Shown here piece by piece: positions 52,543 to 61,955 of a DNA stretch of 64,000 bases. The translations under genes were made by a program, and so were the position numbers. Numbering within the stretch: the first letter of the stretch is position 1; the number at the start of each line of letters is the position of its first letter. This DNA comes from Novilysobacter_A longmucuonensis. GTDB taxonomy: Bacteria; Pseudomonadota; Gammaproteobacteria; Xanthomonadales; Xanthomonadaceae. The notes under the pieces are model-generated. The model was not told where the DNA came from, made no database searches, and worked only from the letters and a program-made list of their open reading frames with translations. Location: assembly GCF_046600735.1 (NCBI RefSeq), contig NZ_JBJMAW010000013.1, positions 1-64,000 of the forward strand, given 5' to 3'.

Positions 52543-54345
52543 TCAACCTCGCGACGCCTCCTCGATATCAGTCGGTCTGTTCCGTCGCGGGATAAGCGGC
52601 TCGGGCCTTGGCGCGACATGCAGCTTGTCGCGTCCCGCCAGCAAATCGCCTTGCGCCTGCGCCTCGAGACGCTCGCTGTCGCGTCGACGAATATCGTCGG
52701 TGACTTCGTCCACGTCGAGCGGGGTCATTCCAAGCGCCCTCAATCCGGCTCCGCCGAATGCAAGCGCAGATTCGAACGTCTCACGGATCTCGAAATCCAC
52801 GCCGGCCCGTCGCAATCGGATCGCGTGCCCCCGGTCATACGAACGCGTGAGCACACGGCATGACGGGAATTGCTCGGTTACCAGTTCGACGATGCGATCG
52901 ATCGCGTCTCGGTCGTCGATGCATATCATGACCATGTCGGCGCTGGCGATGCCGGACTGGCGCAGAATGTCGAGACGTTTGCCGTCGCCAAAATAGACCT
53001 TGAACCCGAAGCGTTCTGCTTCCCGGATCCGGTCAGGATCGTTGTCGATGGCCGAGATGTCGATGCCCTGTGCAAGCAGCAGTTGCGAGGCAATCTGGCC
53101 AAAACGTCCAAAGCCAATCAACAGCACCCGGCCCTTCAGCCCCTGCGGCTCATCAACGCCATCCATCGAAATCGCTTCGTCCCTCAGCCAGCGGTCGGCG
53201 GCGATCAGAACCAGTGGCGTGAGTCCCATCGAAAGAATGATGACGCTCGAAAAAATAGCACTCTCCGCAGGCCCGACCACCCCGCCGCCGGCAGCAGCCG
53301 AATAGAGAACGAAGGCGAACTCGCCTCCTTGAGCGAACAGTGAGACGCGGCGTAACGACTGGATGTTGTTTGCGCCGAACATCCTCGCGATGACGTAAAT
53401 CCCGATCGACTTCACGACGACATAGGCGGCGAGAAGAGCAATGATGATCCGCAAGTTCGCTGCCACGATCGACAGGTCGAGGGACATGCCGACGGCGAGG
53501 AAAAACAGGCCCATCAGCAGGCCCTTGAAGGGCTCGATGTCTGTTTCGATCTGGTGACGATAGCTCGACCCCGACAACATGACGCCCGCCAGAAAAGCTC
53601 CCATCGCCATCGAGAGGCCGCTTTGCTCCATGAGCAAGGCCGAGCCCAGGACGACGAGGAGCGCGCCGGCGATCAGTACCTCGGTGTTGCGGGCGCGGGC
53701 CAGAAGTGCGAAGAACGGATCCAGGAGCCAGCGTCCGGCGGCAATCACGAGCGCGATTGCCCCAAGTGCGACAAGAATTGCCGTAAGACTGAGACCGCCT
53801 GCTCCGCCTCCGGTCACGACCGCGCTCATAAAAGCGGCGATTGCCAGGAGCGGTACGATCATCACGTCTTCGAGAAGCAGAATCGAGACGGCTTGTTGTC
53901 CTTGGCCGCTGGCAAGCTCGCCGCGCTCTTTGAGGATCGACATGATCACGGCGGTCGAGGACAAGACAAAGCCAGCACCCGCGATGAAGGCCGCTGCAGG
54001 ACGCAACCCCAGCAGAACCCCGACACCGGTCAGAAGCACGATGCAGGACAGGACCTGCGCAAGGCCGAGTCCGAAAATCTGCGCTCGGAGTGCCCACAGC
54101 TTCTGCGGGCGCATTTCCAGGCCGATCAGGAACAAGAACATCACGACGCCGAGTTCGGAAATATGCAGGATGGTCTCAGGCTCGGTGAATATCCCAAGCA
54201 CAGACGGACCGACCAGCAGACCGGCAGTGAAGTAGCCCAACACCGATCCGAGCCCGATCTTCCGAAACACGGGCACGGCGATGACCGCCGAGACGAGCAG
54301 GACGACTACCGGGCCAAGCGTTTGCGCGATGCCTGCTTCTGCCAT
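52543..54345 (-). CDS. Kef-type potassium/proton antiporter (CPA2) with RCK domain
   Basis: A 600-residue protein. About twelve membrane helices fill residues 1-380 (LGPVVVLLVSAVIAVPVFRKIGLGSVLGYFTAGLLVGP, FLIGLEMRPQKLWALR, LLLEDVMIVPLLAIAAFMSA). A TrkA-N/RCK Rossmann domain follows with VLLIGFGRFGQIASQLL and FGDGKRLDIL. The layout is KefB/KefC: potassium efflux with proton entry, gated by glutathione adducts in well-studied members. A GST gene in the same block agrees with electrophile stress. The start at 54345 (MAEAGIAQ) is used; an in-frame extension to 54543 crosses repeat A and is rejected. Confidence 0.85.
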   Translation of the reverse strand: MAEAGIAQTLGPVVVLLVSAVIAVPVFRKIGLGSVLGYFTAGLLVGPSVLGIFTEPETILHISELGVVMFLFLIGLEMRPQKLWALRAQIFGLGLAQVLSCIVLLTGVGVLLGLRPAAAFIAGAGFVLSSTAVIMSILKERGELASGQGQQAVSILLLEDVMIVPLLAIAAFMSAVVTGGGAGGLSLTAILVALGAIALVIAAGRWLLDPFFALLARARNTEVLIAGALLVVLGSALLMEQSGLSMAMGAFLAGVMLSGSSYRHQIETDIEPFKGLLMGLFFLAVGMSLDLSIVAANLRIIIALLAAYVVVKSIGIYVIARMFGANNIQSLRRVSLFAQGGEFAFVLYSAAAGGGVVGPAESAIFSSVIILSMGLTPLVLIAADRWLRDEAISMDGVDEPQGLKGRVLLIGFGRFGQIASQLLLAQGIDISAIDNDPDRIREAERFGFKVYFGDGKRLDILRQSGIASADMVMICIDDRDAIDRIVELVTEQFPSCRVLTRSYDRGHAIRLRRAGVDFEIRETFESALAFGGAGLRALGMTPLDVDEVTDDIRRRDSERLEAQAQGDLLAGRDKLHVAPRPEPLIPRRNRPTDIEEASRG

Positions 54346-54399
54346 GATCTTCTCCGGGTGCGGCTTGTTGATCTCGATCGTAGCCAACCACCGACTCTT

Positions 54400-54552
54400 G
54401 AGCGGGACGACAGGTGACTCGCCCCGTCTTTCCATGCGTTTCCAGGAAGGCGCGCATCGGCATTCTTCAGGGGCTGCGGCCTGGCAAGTCGAGCCCCGCC
54501 CGGATCTTCCAGCCAGGTTTCGCGCCATCAGGCGCGCGGGCATCGGGATGCT
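54400..54552. repeat. 153-bp direct repeat A, copy 2
   Basis: Runs from GAGCGGGACGACAGGTGACT to GGGCATCGGGATGCT. See copy 1 at 50393. It lies between the divergent-side starts of the antiporter and the end of the SDR. No gene is in the gap 54346-54639. Confidence 0.75.
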
Positions 54553-54639
54553 GTGGTTGACGGGTTCTCAGTGCCCTTTGCAGGGCGCCGGGATTCGTGT
54601 CGGCGTCGAAGCGGGAGCAGCCCACTCCGGTCTGGCCGC

Positions 54640-55377
54640 CTATGCGTTCGCGCCGCCATCCACGGTGAGGGCGCTGCCGTTCACCATGCTGGCTGCAGGA
54701 CTCGCAAGAAACACGACCGCATCAGCGATCTCTCGTGGCTCTGCGTAGCGCCCTATTGATGAGAGGCCCCGCTGGAAATTGGCACTTTCGCCATCGGCCG
54801 GATTGGATTCGGTATCGGTCGATCCGGGCAGCACCAGGTTTACCGTGATGCCCTGGCCGCCGAGCTCGCGCGACAGGCCGCGCGTAAACGACAGCAGCGC
54901 TGACTTCGACATCGCGTAAGCGGTCACCCCGGGGAACGGGACGCGATCCGCCAGTGCCGACCCGATCGAGATGACGCGGCCGCCTTCGCGCAGATGCGGT
55001 ATCGCGGCCTGCGCCGCAACGAAGGGACCGCGGACATTGACGTCCATCAACGTCTGGAAGTCCGCGAGGTCGACCTGCGCGACCGGTCCCGCCAGCCCAA
55101 CCGCCGCACTGTTGACCAGGATGTCGAGACCGCCCAACGTTTCGACGGTCTCATTGACGGCCCGCTTGATGGCATCGGGATCGGCGCTGTCGGCCTGGAC
55201 CGCAACGCCGCGGCGTCCCAGCTTTTCGATCGATACGACGACGCTGTCCGCGCGCTCGGCCGACTTCTGGTACGTGATCGCGACGTCCGCACCGTTTTCG
55301 GCCAAAGCCTGTGCGATCGCGGCGCCGATTCCCCGGGAGCCACCGGTGACGAGCGCGCGCTTGCCCGTGAGGTTCAT
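54640..55377 (-). CDS. Short-chain dehydrogenase (3-oxoacyl reductase-like)
   Basis: The 245-residue SDR has ALVTGGSRGIGAAIA (cofactor site), Ser in SIGSALADRV, YAMSKSALLSFTRG (Tyr and Lys) and GSALTVDGGANA. It resembles FabG-type reductases. The start overlaps the AraC stop (ATGA at 55374), so the regulator and enzyme are co-translated. A second SDR lies at 35341. Confidence 0.85.
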   Translation of the reverse strand: MNLTGKRALVTGGSRGIGAAIAQALAENGADVAITYQKSAERADSVVVSIEKLGRRGVAVQADSADPDAIKRAVNETVETLGGLDILVNSAAVGLAGPVAQVDLADFQTLMDVNVRGPFVAAQAAIPHLREGGRVISIGSALADRVPFPGVTAYAMSKSALLSFTRGLSRELGGQGITVNLVLPGSTDTESNPADGESANFQRGLSSIGRYAEPREIADAVVFLASPAASMVNGSALTVDGGANA

Positions 55378-56333
55378 CCTGTTTTCTCTCTAGACGTGTT
55401 GCGACGGATCATTGCGTGATGCTCGAAGGCCGGGCTGCGAACGACCCGGCGATAGTCGGACGGGGTCACTCGCTGATGCTTGTGAAAGATCCGTGCGAGG
55501 ACCTGGTTGGACGAGTAGCCGACCTCGTGGGCGATCTCCGTGACCGATAGTTCGGTCAGCTCGAGGAGTTCGCAGGCCTTCTCCATTCTCAGTTGTGTCA
55601 GGTAAGCCCGCGGGGGGACGCCGACGCTCTGCTTGAACATGCGTGCGAAATGGAAAGGCGAAAGCTGCGCCTCTGCTGCCAATTCGTCGAGGCTGATGTC
55701 TTCCGACAGTTGCGCGCGCATCAGCTCGAGACAGCGCCGCTGCACCCATGGGGCAAGGCCGCCTTTTGCCGGTGCGAACGGCGCCCCGCTGAGCCGGCAC
55801 AGTTCGGCGAGGATCTCGCAGCCTGCGGCCCGCACCAGCAGACGTGACGGCGCGCCTTCCTCCTCACTCAACACCCACAGGTTCCGGAGGGCTAAGCGGA
55901 TTGCCGGCGAGTGAAATGGATCTCCGTAGAGTTGAAGGCATTCCATTGAGAACTGGCCATCGACGGCTTCATCGAGAACCTTCTGCCACTGCGCCACAGG
56001 AAAGGACACGCTGCGAAGCTGGTGACTGGCGTCGACCATGACCGTCGTGTCGAAGTCCGGCGCAGCGAGATAGAAGACGCCTTGTTCGCTCGTCACATCG
56101 AAAGGCCCGCCTCCCGAATTGCCGCGGACCCGACTGCCACCGAGCTGGTCCTGATACAGGACGAGATCCGACAGGGCCGGATGCGACATGTCCCCGCCAG
56201 GCCGTGCCATTTCGAGCAGATCGAGGATACCGCCCGGTGATTTCTGCGTCCGCACGTAGGTGGCCTGTTGGCCCTGGCAGTACCACTGGGTGGAAGAGGC
56301 GTTGGCAAGCATGGTTCTTCCGCTGTGTCCCAT
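55374..56333 (-). CDS. AraC-family regulator with cupin sensing domain
   Basis: The 319-residue protein has an N-terminal cupin (LVLYQDQLGGSRVRGNSGGGPFDV, FYLAAPDFDTTVMVDASHQLRSVSFPV) and a C-terminal double HTH (ISLDELAAEAQLSPFHFARMFKQSVGVPPRAYLTQLRMEKACELLE, LSVTEIAHEVGYSSNQVLARIFHKHQRVTPSDYRRV). Both HTHs are intact, unlike the AraC at 36909. The start is taken at 56333; 56312 is possible. Its stop overlaps the SDR start. Confidence 0.85.
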   Translation of the reverse strand: MGHSGRTMLANASSTQWYCQGQQATYVRTQKSPGGILDLLEMARPGGDMSHPALSDLVLYQDQLGGSRVRGNSGGGPFDVTSEQGVFYLAAPDFDTTVMVDASHQLRSVSFPVAQWQKVLDEAVDGQFSMECLQLYGDPFHSPAIRLALRNLWVLSEEEGAPSRLLVRAAGCEILAELCRLSGAPFAPAKGGLAPWVQRRCLELMRAQLSEDISLDELAAEAQLSPFHFARMFKQSVGVPPRAYLTQLRMEKACELLELTELSVTEIAHEVGYSSNQVLARIFHKHQRVTPSDYRRVVRSPAFEHHAMIRRNTSREKTG

Positions 56334-56400
56334 AAAAGGATTGTGCAGCTTGCATGCCTCGCATGAGGTGAGGCCATCGATCCGTTGCCTGGGCGTTGAG

Positions 56401-58205
56401 CTATTTGGCGCCGTGGTAGCCACCCAGATGTTTGATGGGTGACCACGCCGGAAGGATGCCAGGCAAGGACGGTGCAAGCGTGGCGTAATCCTGCGCACCG
56501 AACACCACCCTGCCGTCCATGACGGTCAAGACAGATGTCACGGACTTGATCTGGTCCTCCGGGATGGTGAAGTAATCCCTGTCCAGCAGCGCGAAATCCG
56601 CCAGGTTGCCCGGGGCAATCCTGCCCATCTCCGACTCGGTATTCATGAACCAGGCTGCGCCACTGGTGAAGAGCTTCAGCGCCTCGGCGCGCGACAGGCG
56701 ATTGTCTTCGGCGAGGACTTCGGTGCCGGAGACCGACTTGCCTGAGACCATCCAACTGATACCGACCCACGGGTTGTAGGTGGCGGCCCGATACGCGTCG
56801 GTGCTCATGGCAAGTGGAATGCCGCTGTCGACCAACTGGCGCAGGCGCGGCGTCTGCAACGCCTTCTCAAGGCCGTGGGTCTTGATGAAACCATCGCCAT
56901 GCAGCGCCATCTTGGGATCCAGCGCAACGCCGCCGCCCAGCGCCTTCACCCGGTGGATGTTTTCCGGGCTGATCGTCTCGGCATGCTCTAGGCTCCAGCG
57001 CAAGCCGTCGAGTGGAATCGTCTCGTTCATCGCCTCCAGCGCATCGAGGAACGGCGTGATGTTCTCGTTGTAGCTGATGTGCATGCGGAACGGGATGCGC
57101 CGTTGAACCAGCTTGGCCACGTTCTGGTCGACGTGTTGCCGCATGTGCTCGGGGTCGATGATCACCACCGGGCGATCGAAGTTCTCGTGATCGTGTACCT
57201 CGAGCTGCAGCACTTCGCCGGCGCCTCGATACACGTGACCATGCGCCAAGGTGGGATGCAGGTTGTGCCCGGGGCTGATGGGCGCGGTTTTCGTGATCGC
57301 TTCGATCTGCGCATCCACCATGTTGATGGGACTGCCGTCGCCGAACTGCATGTCGACGAAGGGCATGCGCACATTGAGACGGTTGCCGCGTGCGAGAACG
57401 TCGACGGTCGCCTGGGCGTTGGGGTAGCCCCTGTTGCCGGCATCGATGACCGAGGTAACACCAAAACGGTTCAGATCGTGGATGGAATGGACGAGCGCAC
57501 TTACCTGCTCATCGAAAGTGGGCTGCGGAACTAGGGTTTCCATGGCAATGAAGGTGAAGGTGAAGCCGTGGACGACACCGGTGTAGTTGCCCTGCCCGTC
57601 CTTCTCGAATTCGGTGCCCGGCAGTTCGGGAAAGCGATCGGTCCCCACGCCGAACGCCGCCATCGCCTGATCGTTCATGACGGCGCGGTGTAGGCGTACT
57701 GCACGATCGCCGGGTGATCGGGCACGGCCTTACGCAGTTCTTCCACGGTTGGGAAGCGGTTTTCCTCGAACTGGTAGGGCGACCAGCCCCCAATCACCTT
57801 CACCCATTGCCCCTCGGGCGTGCGCGCGGCCTGTTCGCTCAGCATCTCCAGTGCGCGACGCAATGTCGGCACCCCGTCCCAGCGAACGTTGTAGGTGTAG
57901 CTGCTCTCGTTGAGCACGTGGGTGTGGGAATCGCTGATGCCGGGGAGCAACCTGCGACTGCCTGCATCGATCACACGGGTGCCGGAATCGCGCAGCTGCA
58001 GAATGTCGGCGTCGCCGCCGACGGAATAGATGCGGCCCTCCTTTACCGCGAGAGCCGACGCTTCGGCCTGCGCGGGATTTCCCGTGTGTATCTTCGCGTT
58101 GAACACGATCAGGTCCGCACCAGGTGGCTCTTGCGGGACCTGCGCCTGGACGCCGGAAGCGAACCAAACCGCCAGCAGCCCGATCAACACTCGCTCAATG
58201 ATCAT
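56401..58205 (-). pseudogene. Exported YtcJ-like amidohydrolase, one-base deletion (cluster 2 copy)
   Basis: A signal peptide (MIIERVLIGLLAVWFASGVQAQ), then SRRLLPGISDSHTHVLNESS (HxH) and VIGGWSPYQFEENRFPTVEEL, run in one frame to AYTAPS and a stop at about 57675. The next frame continues at VMNDQAMAAFGVGTDRFPELPG through WSLEHAETIS and MSTDAYRAATYNPWVG to LGGYHGAK. One base is missing near 57680-57688. Restored, it would be about 600 residues and related to the intact enzyme at 45226. An ATG at the start of the second frame might allow a partial product without the first metal ligands. Confidence 0.75.
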
Positions 58206-58434
58206 TTCGAATCCTCGCTTCCAGGAATGCATGAGCGCTCGCATGCCTCCGTGATCAGGTGTACATCTGCTAGTCCTGCAGGAGGACCGAAGCGATGCAT
58301 TGGTGAGAATTCTGGCAAACAGTCATGAGCCTTGCGTTGCCAAACCTGCAGGGACCATGCTGATCTTGCGGTTTGGTGCTCTGCATCGAACACGATCCGG
58401 TACTCGTACAACGGTCGCCCTCCAGAGTTCCGGT

Positions 58435-59223
58435 TCATACCGACGCCGTCAGCTCGATGCAGCGATGAAGGTCGCCGCCAGCAGTGGCTGGATCTGCGCC
58501 ATGGCGCACGTCTTCTCCGGGGTCGAACATCGCGATACCGCCGACGGACGCCTTGACCGGCACCTCGTTCTGCAACACGTCCCAATGCTCGGCCAGCTTT
58601 CCGCCCTCGATCCGGAAGAGGTCGACCACCACCTGCGGTACGTCCGCCCAGCCGCGAATGCGACCGTGGATGGCGACGAAGTCGCCTTCGGCCACCATCC
58701 GGCCGGGCTCGTAATGAACTTCCTGCGACATCTCGGCGACCAGCACCTGCAATGCGTTGCGCCCTTGGGGGATCGCGGGATTGTGCTGGATGTAATCCTC
58801 TGCGTAGAGGCGTTCGACCACCGACGCATCGTGACGCTGGAACAGTGCCGTCATCGCCTCTAGAACCAGCGCCTTGTTGCGCTGGGGGCGATCATCGAAG
58901 AGGACATCCGCAGGTCGGGTGATCGTGAACCTACCGGTCGACCGCAGGAACCGACCATCAGGCAGGGTCGCGCACGAATGGCTCAAGCCGCAGTCGTAGT
59001 CATGGACCGTGGCGACGGTGGCGCCGTGCTCCTCCTGCCAGCTGACGGCAAAGAGGCTGTTGCCAAGGGGTACGACGTGAATGTCGACCACCTCGGTCCG
59101 CGCGAACGGCCCCTCCTTGATCTCGAACTTCAGTTGCGTCGTGGACAGCAACGTCACCGTGGCTCGAAACTCCGGATAGGCGATATCCATTTCCATTCCA
59201 ACGGGAAAACGTTCAATCGACAT
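58435..59223 (-). CDS. Fusion of a MoaF-like and a SnoaL-like domain
   Basis: A 262-residue protein. Residues 1-110 (MDIAYPEFRATVTLLSTTQLKFEIKEGPFARTEVVDIHVVPLGNSLFAVSWQEEHGATVATVHDY) form a lipocalin-like MoaF barrel. Residues 130-245 (KALVLEAMTALFQRHDASVVERLYAEDYIQHNPAIPQGRNALQVLVAEM ... GWADVPQVVVDLFRIEGGKLAEHWDVLQNEV) form a SnoaL-like domain. The two ligand-binding barrels in one chain suggest a catalytic or carrier protein for small aromatic or polyketide-like compounds. The start is set at 59223; 59313 would add 30 unrelated residues. It is 41 bases from the isochorismatase-like gene. Confidence 0.75.
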   Translation of the reverse strand: MSIERFPVGMEMDIAYPEFRATVTLLSTTQLKFEIKEGPFARTEVVDIHVVPLGNSLFAVSWQEEHGATVATVHDYDCGLSHSCATLPDGRFLRSTGRFTITRPADVLFDDRPQRNKALVLEAMTALFQRHDASVVERLYAEDYIQHNPAIPQGRNALQVLVAEMSQEVHYEPGRMVAEGDFVAIHGRIRGWADVPQVVVDLFRIEGGKLAEHWDVLQNEVPVKASVGGIAMFDPGEDVRHGADPATAGGDLHRCIELTASV

Positions 59224-59264
59224 CGTGGTGTCTCCGTTCGGCAAGCCCGTCATCCGCGCCCGGA

Positions 59265-59924
59265 TCAGCCTGCGCTCTTCTGCACAGGCGTGTTGAGCAG
59301 TTGCTGCTCCCACAGGTAGGCGATGCCGCTACCGGCCGCATGCTGCACCAGCACCTCTATCAACTCGGCGGCGTGCTCAGTCCGCGCCCAATCGCGCTGC
59401 CATTCGGACGCGACGGCCAGCCAGGTCATCACGTTCGCGCCGGCCGCGACCATGCGTTGGATGGCCACCTCATGCGCCTCGATCGATGTGCCGCCGGACG
59501 CGTCGGTCACCACCGTGACGTCCCAGCCTTCACCGAGCGCCTGGATCGTCGGCATAGCGACGCAGATCTCGGTCCACAGGCCGGCGATGATCAATTGTTT
59601 GCGGCCGGTCGCCTTGACCGCGTCCACCACCTTACTGTCTTCCCAGGTGTTGATGAACGTCCGGTCGATCACTTCCTGATCCGGAAACACGTTCGTGATC
59701 TGCGGGAAGATGTAGCCGCCACGGTCCTGGACCACGCTGGTCAGGATGGTGGGCACGTTGAACACCTTGGCAGCCTTCGCCAGCCCGGTAGCATTGTTGA
59801 CCGCCATGTGCGGATCGTGGCTGTTGAGGTTCGAGAGCTGGTAAGGCTGGTGGTCAATCAACACCAGAACGCTGTCCTCGGGACGAAGCAGGGCATCGAG
59901 GCCGTTTTTGGCTGGCTTGGACAT
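59265..59924 (-). CDS. Isochorismatase-like hydrolase, YcaC type (cluster 2 copy)
   Basis: The 219-residue protein has SVLVLIDHQPYQLSNLNSHD (Asp) and QLIIAGLWTEICVAMPTIQAL (Cys). VVTDASGGTSIEAHEVAIQRM is the YcaC-branch pattern. The lysine-containing VAEKSFSG of the cluster 1 copy is replaced by VVQDRGGYIFP. GAGTTTTCCATG at 59924 gives the start. It probably forms an operon with the SnoaL-like gene upstream and the MoaF/SnoaL gene downstream. Confidence 0.85.
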   Translation of the reverse strand: MSKPAKNGLDALLRPEDSVLVLIDHQPYQLSNLNSHDPHMAVNNATGLAKAAKVFNVPTILTSVVQDRGGYIFPQITNVFPDQEVIDRTFINTWEDSKVVDAVKATGRKQLIIAGLWTEICVAMPTIQALGEGWDVTVVTDASGGTSIEAHEVAIQRMVAAGANVMTWLAVASEWQRDWARTEHAAELIEVLVQHAAGSGIAYLWEQQLLNTPVQKSAG

Positions 59925-59950
59925 GGAAAACTCCTTGGATGAGCGGCGTG

Positions 59951-60337
59951 TCAGGCCGCAAGGTGATCGAGGAAGACGGTGAGGGAGTGGATGCGGCCGC
60001 CCTTGAAATTGGCGATATCCGTTCCGGCGGCTACGGCGGGGCCACCCGGTGGACCGGCACGCCACTGCAGACGGCCTATGCCGTGATGGCCGGTGGCTGG
60101 ACGGATCGCGGTGAAATCGAAGTTGGAGGGCAGGCTGGCGTGCAACGCGATGACGGCATCGCGGATCGCGATATGCCCCCTGGCGCTGGCGTGGGGCTCG
60201 TTTAGCACTGCGTCTTCGGCGTAAAGCTCACGAATTGCCCCGAGACGCCGCCCCGCGTCGCGCTCGCCGAACACGCGGGTGAGGTTTGCCTGCATTAGGC
60301 CGTCGTAGTCGATGGCGGCGTCGGATGAGATCGACAT
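59951..60337 (-). CDS. SnoaL/NTF2-like protein
   Basis: The 128-residue protein reads DGLMQANLTRVFGERDAGRRLGAIRELYAEDAVLNEPHASARGHIAIRDAVIALHASLPSNFDFTAI and ends GGRIHSLTVFLDHLAA, a single SnoaL-like domain. The start at 60337 (MSISSDA) is chosen; earlier in-frame ATGs run into the LysR promoter. It is the first gene of the minus-strand operon divergent from the LysR. Confidence 0.75.
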   Translation of the reverse strand: MSISSDAAIDYDGLMQANLTRVFGERDAGRRLGAIRELYAEDAVLNEPHASARGHIAIRDAVIALHASLPSNFDFTAIRPATGHHGIGRLQWRAGPPGGPAVAAGTDIANFKGGRIHSLTVFLDHLAA

Positions 60338-60439
60338 GCGGTGGCTCCGTGGGCGAGGAGACAGCTTGGCGCCGAGATTGGCGCTCGATAAGGCGGTGAT
60401 GGTCGGAATCAGCTTCAACGATTCATTTAAGATCGACCA

Positions 60440-61366
60440 ATGGAGACGCTTGCCAACTTGGAGTCCTTCATCCGCAGCGCCGAATGCCGCGGCTTCTCCG
60501 CGGCTGCCCGGCGGCTGGGGCTGACCCCGGCCGCGGTCAGCCGCAACGTGGCAACCCTCGAAAGCAACTTGGGCGTGCGCCTGTTCCAGCGCAGCACCCG
60601 AAGCCTGACCCTCACCGAAGACGGCGAGCGCTTCCTGGCTTCAGTGGTGGGCGGCGTGGAATCAATCCAGTCCGCGATAGCCGCCGTGGCCACCCAATCC
60701 GGCAAGCCGGCTGGCGTGCTGAGGGTCAGCATGGCGCTCGGCTTCGGCTTGGACTACATCTTGCCGATGCTGCCGTCATTCATGCAGCGCTATCCTGACG
60801 TGGTGCCGGACTGGAGTTTCGAGAATCGGCCGGTCGACCTGATTGCCGAGGGCTTCGACGCTGCGATCGGCGGAGGCATGGAGTTGGCGGCCGGCGTGGT
60901 GGCCCGGCAACTGGCGCCGCTGCAGATCATCGCCGTCGCCTCACCGCACTATCTGCAAAATCGGCCATTGCCGCAGCACCCCAATGATCTCGCGACGCTG
61001 GATGGCATCGCCATGCGTTCGGCGCACAGTGGTCGCGTGCGGGTGTGGAAGATGCGCCATCGTGATGGCGTTGAAGCGGTGCTGGAACAGAAGGTGCGCA
61101 TCGTGGCCAACGACGCCGAAGCGCAATGCCGCGTCGCGTTGATGGGCCTAGGCGTTGGGCTGATCGCCGTGCCGTTCGTACTGCCATATTTGCAAAGCGG
61201 GAAACTGCAGCGTGTGCTGCCCGACTGGCATACGGACCTGGGCGCGATCTCGCTCTACTTCGGCAGCAAGAAGCTGCTGCCGGCCAAGACCCGCGTGTTT
61301 ATCGACCATGTCACTGACGCGTTCCGCGAGCAGGATCTGGCGCGGCGATTTTCGGCGAACGGGTGA
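60440..61366 (+). CDS. LysR-family transcriptional regulator
   Basis: A 308-residue regulator. The N-terminal winged HTH (METLANLESFIRSAECRGFSAAARRLGLTPAAVSRNVATLESNLGVRLFQRSTRSLTLTEDG) is complete and the periplasmic-binding-like domain runs to the end (MALGFGLDYILPMLPSFMQRYPDV, VALMGLGVGLIAVPFVLPYL). It is divergent from the SnoaL gene by 103 bases and probably controls the minus-strand operon and itself. Confidence 0.85.
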   Translation: METLANLESFIRSAECRGFSAAARRLGLTPAAVSRNVATLESNLGVRLFQRSTRSLTLTEDGERFLASVVGGVESIQSAIAAVATQSGKPAGVLRVSMALGFGLDYILPMLPSFMQRYPDVVPDWSFENRPVDLIAEGFDAAIGGGMELAAGVVARQLAPLQIIAVASPHYLQNRPLPQHPNDLATLDGIAMRSAHSGRVRVWKMRHRDGVEAVLEQKVRIVANDAEAQCRVALMGLGVGLIAVPFVLPYLQSGKLQRVLPDWHTDLGAISLYFGSKKLLPAKTRVFIDHVTDAFREQDLARRFSANG

Positions 61367-61599
61367 TGCGCAGCGCGTCGCTGCTTTGACAGAAGAGTCG
61401 AGCGTTTTTCATTTGGCCCCTCCTAGGCCTGGCCGAGCCGATGGGGAGTCGGCGCGGGTCGCGAAACGGCGGCAGAGCGTCGCGACAGTCGTCCTCCCTG
61501 GACTCCCGGTTCATACCGAGGTGGACCACTCGCTACAGCAATCGAGGCGGTTGACGGGCCCAGCCGCGTAGTGACACTCGAATCCGTGTGCGCGGCACC

Positions 61600-61955
61600 T
61601 CAAAGGGCCTGAGGCGTGGCTTCCGGCAACTTTGCGACTACCTTGATTTCGAAGTGGAAGCCGTACAGCCACGTCACGCCGACTCCGGTGAGCGTTGGAT
61701 GCGGGGCATCTCCCCAGAACTCCGGCACGATCTTCCACGCCCGCTCGAAGTTCCGGCTTCGGCCAGGATGGCATTGAGGTTGTGGAAGGCCAGGCGGACC
61801 TGTTCCTCGAAGTCCAGCTCAGGTGAGCCGTCTTCGCGACTGCCCACCTGTCCGGACACGAACAGGAAGCCATTGGAGCGCACGGCCGGCGAATAGCGAT
61901 TGCGCTCGTACAGGGCACGGCGGCCGGGGGGAAAGACGACGTCACGAGTGGCCAT
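61600..61955 (-). pseudogene. RidA-family protein with internal deletion
   Basis: The frame opens MATRDVVFPPGRRALYERNRYSPAVRSNGFLFVSGQVGSRE and LAFHNLNAILAEAG, a RidA/YjgF N-terminus. At about 61750 the frame changes and the sequence continues NFERAWKIVPEFWGDAPHPTLTGVGVTWLYGFHFEIKVVAKLPEATPQAL to a stop at 61600. The middle of the domain (about 15-20 residues by comparison with the family) is missing and the join is out of frame. RidA proteins hydrolyse reactive imines; this copy should be inactive. Confidence 0.7.

Noticed and set aside
54346..54543. N-terminal extension of the Kef antiporter
   Set aside because: The extension crosses repeat A and is Arg/Cys-rich and non-family; the antiporter begins at MAEAGIAQ (54345).
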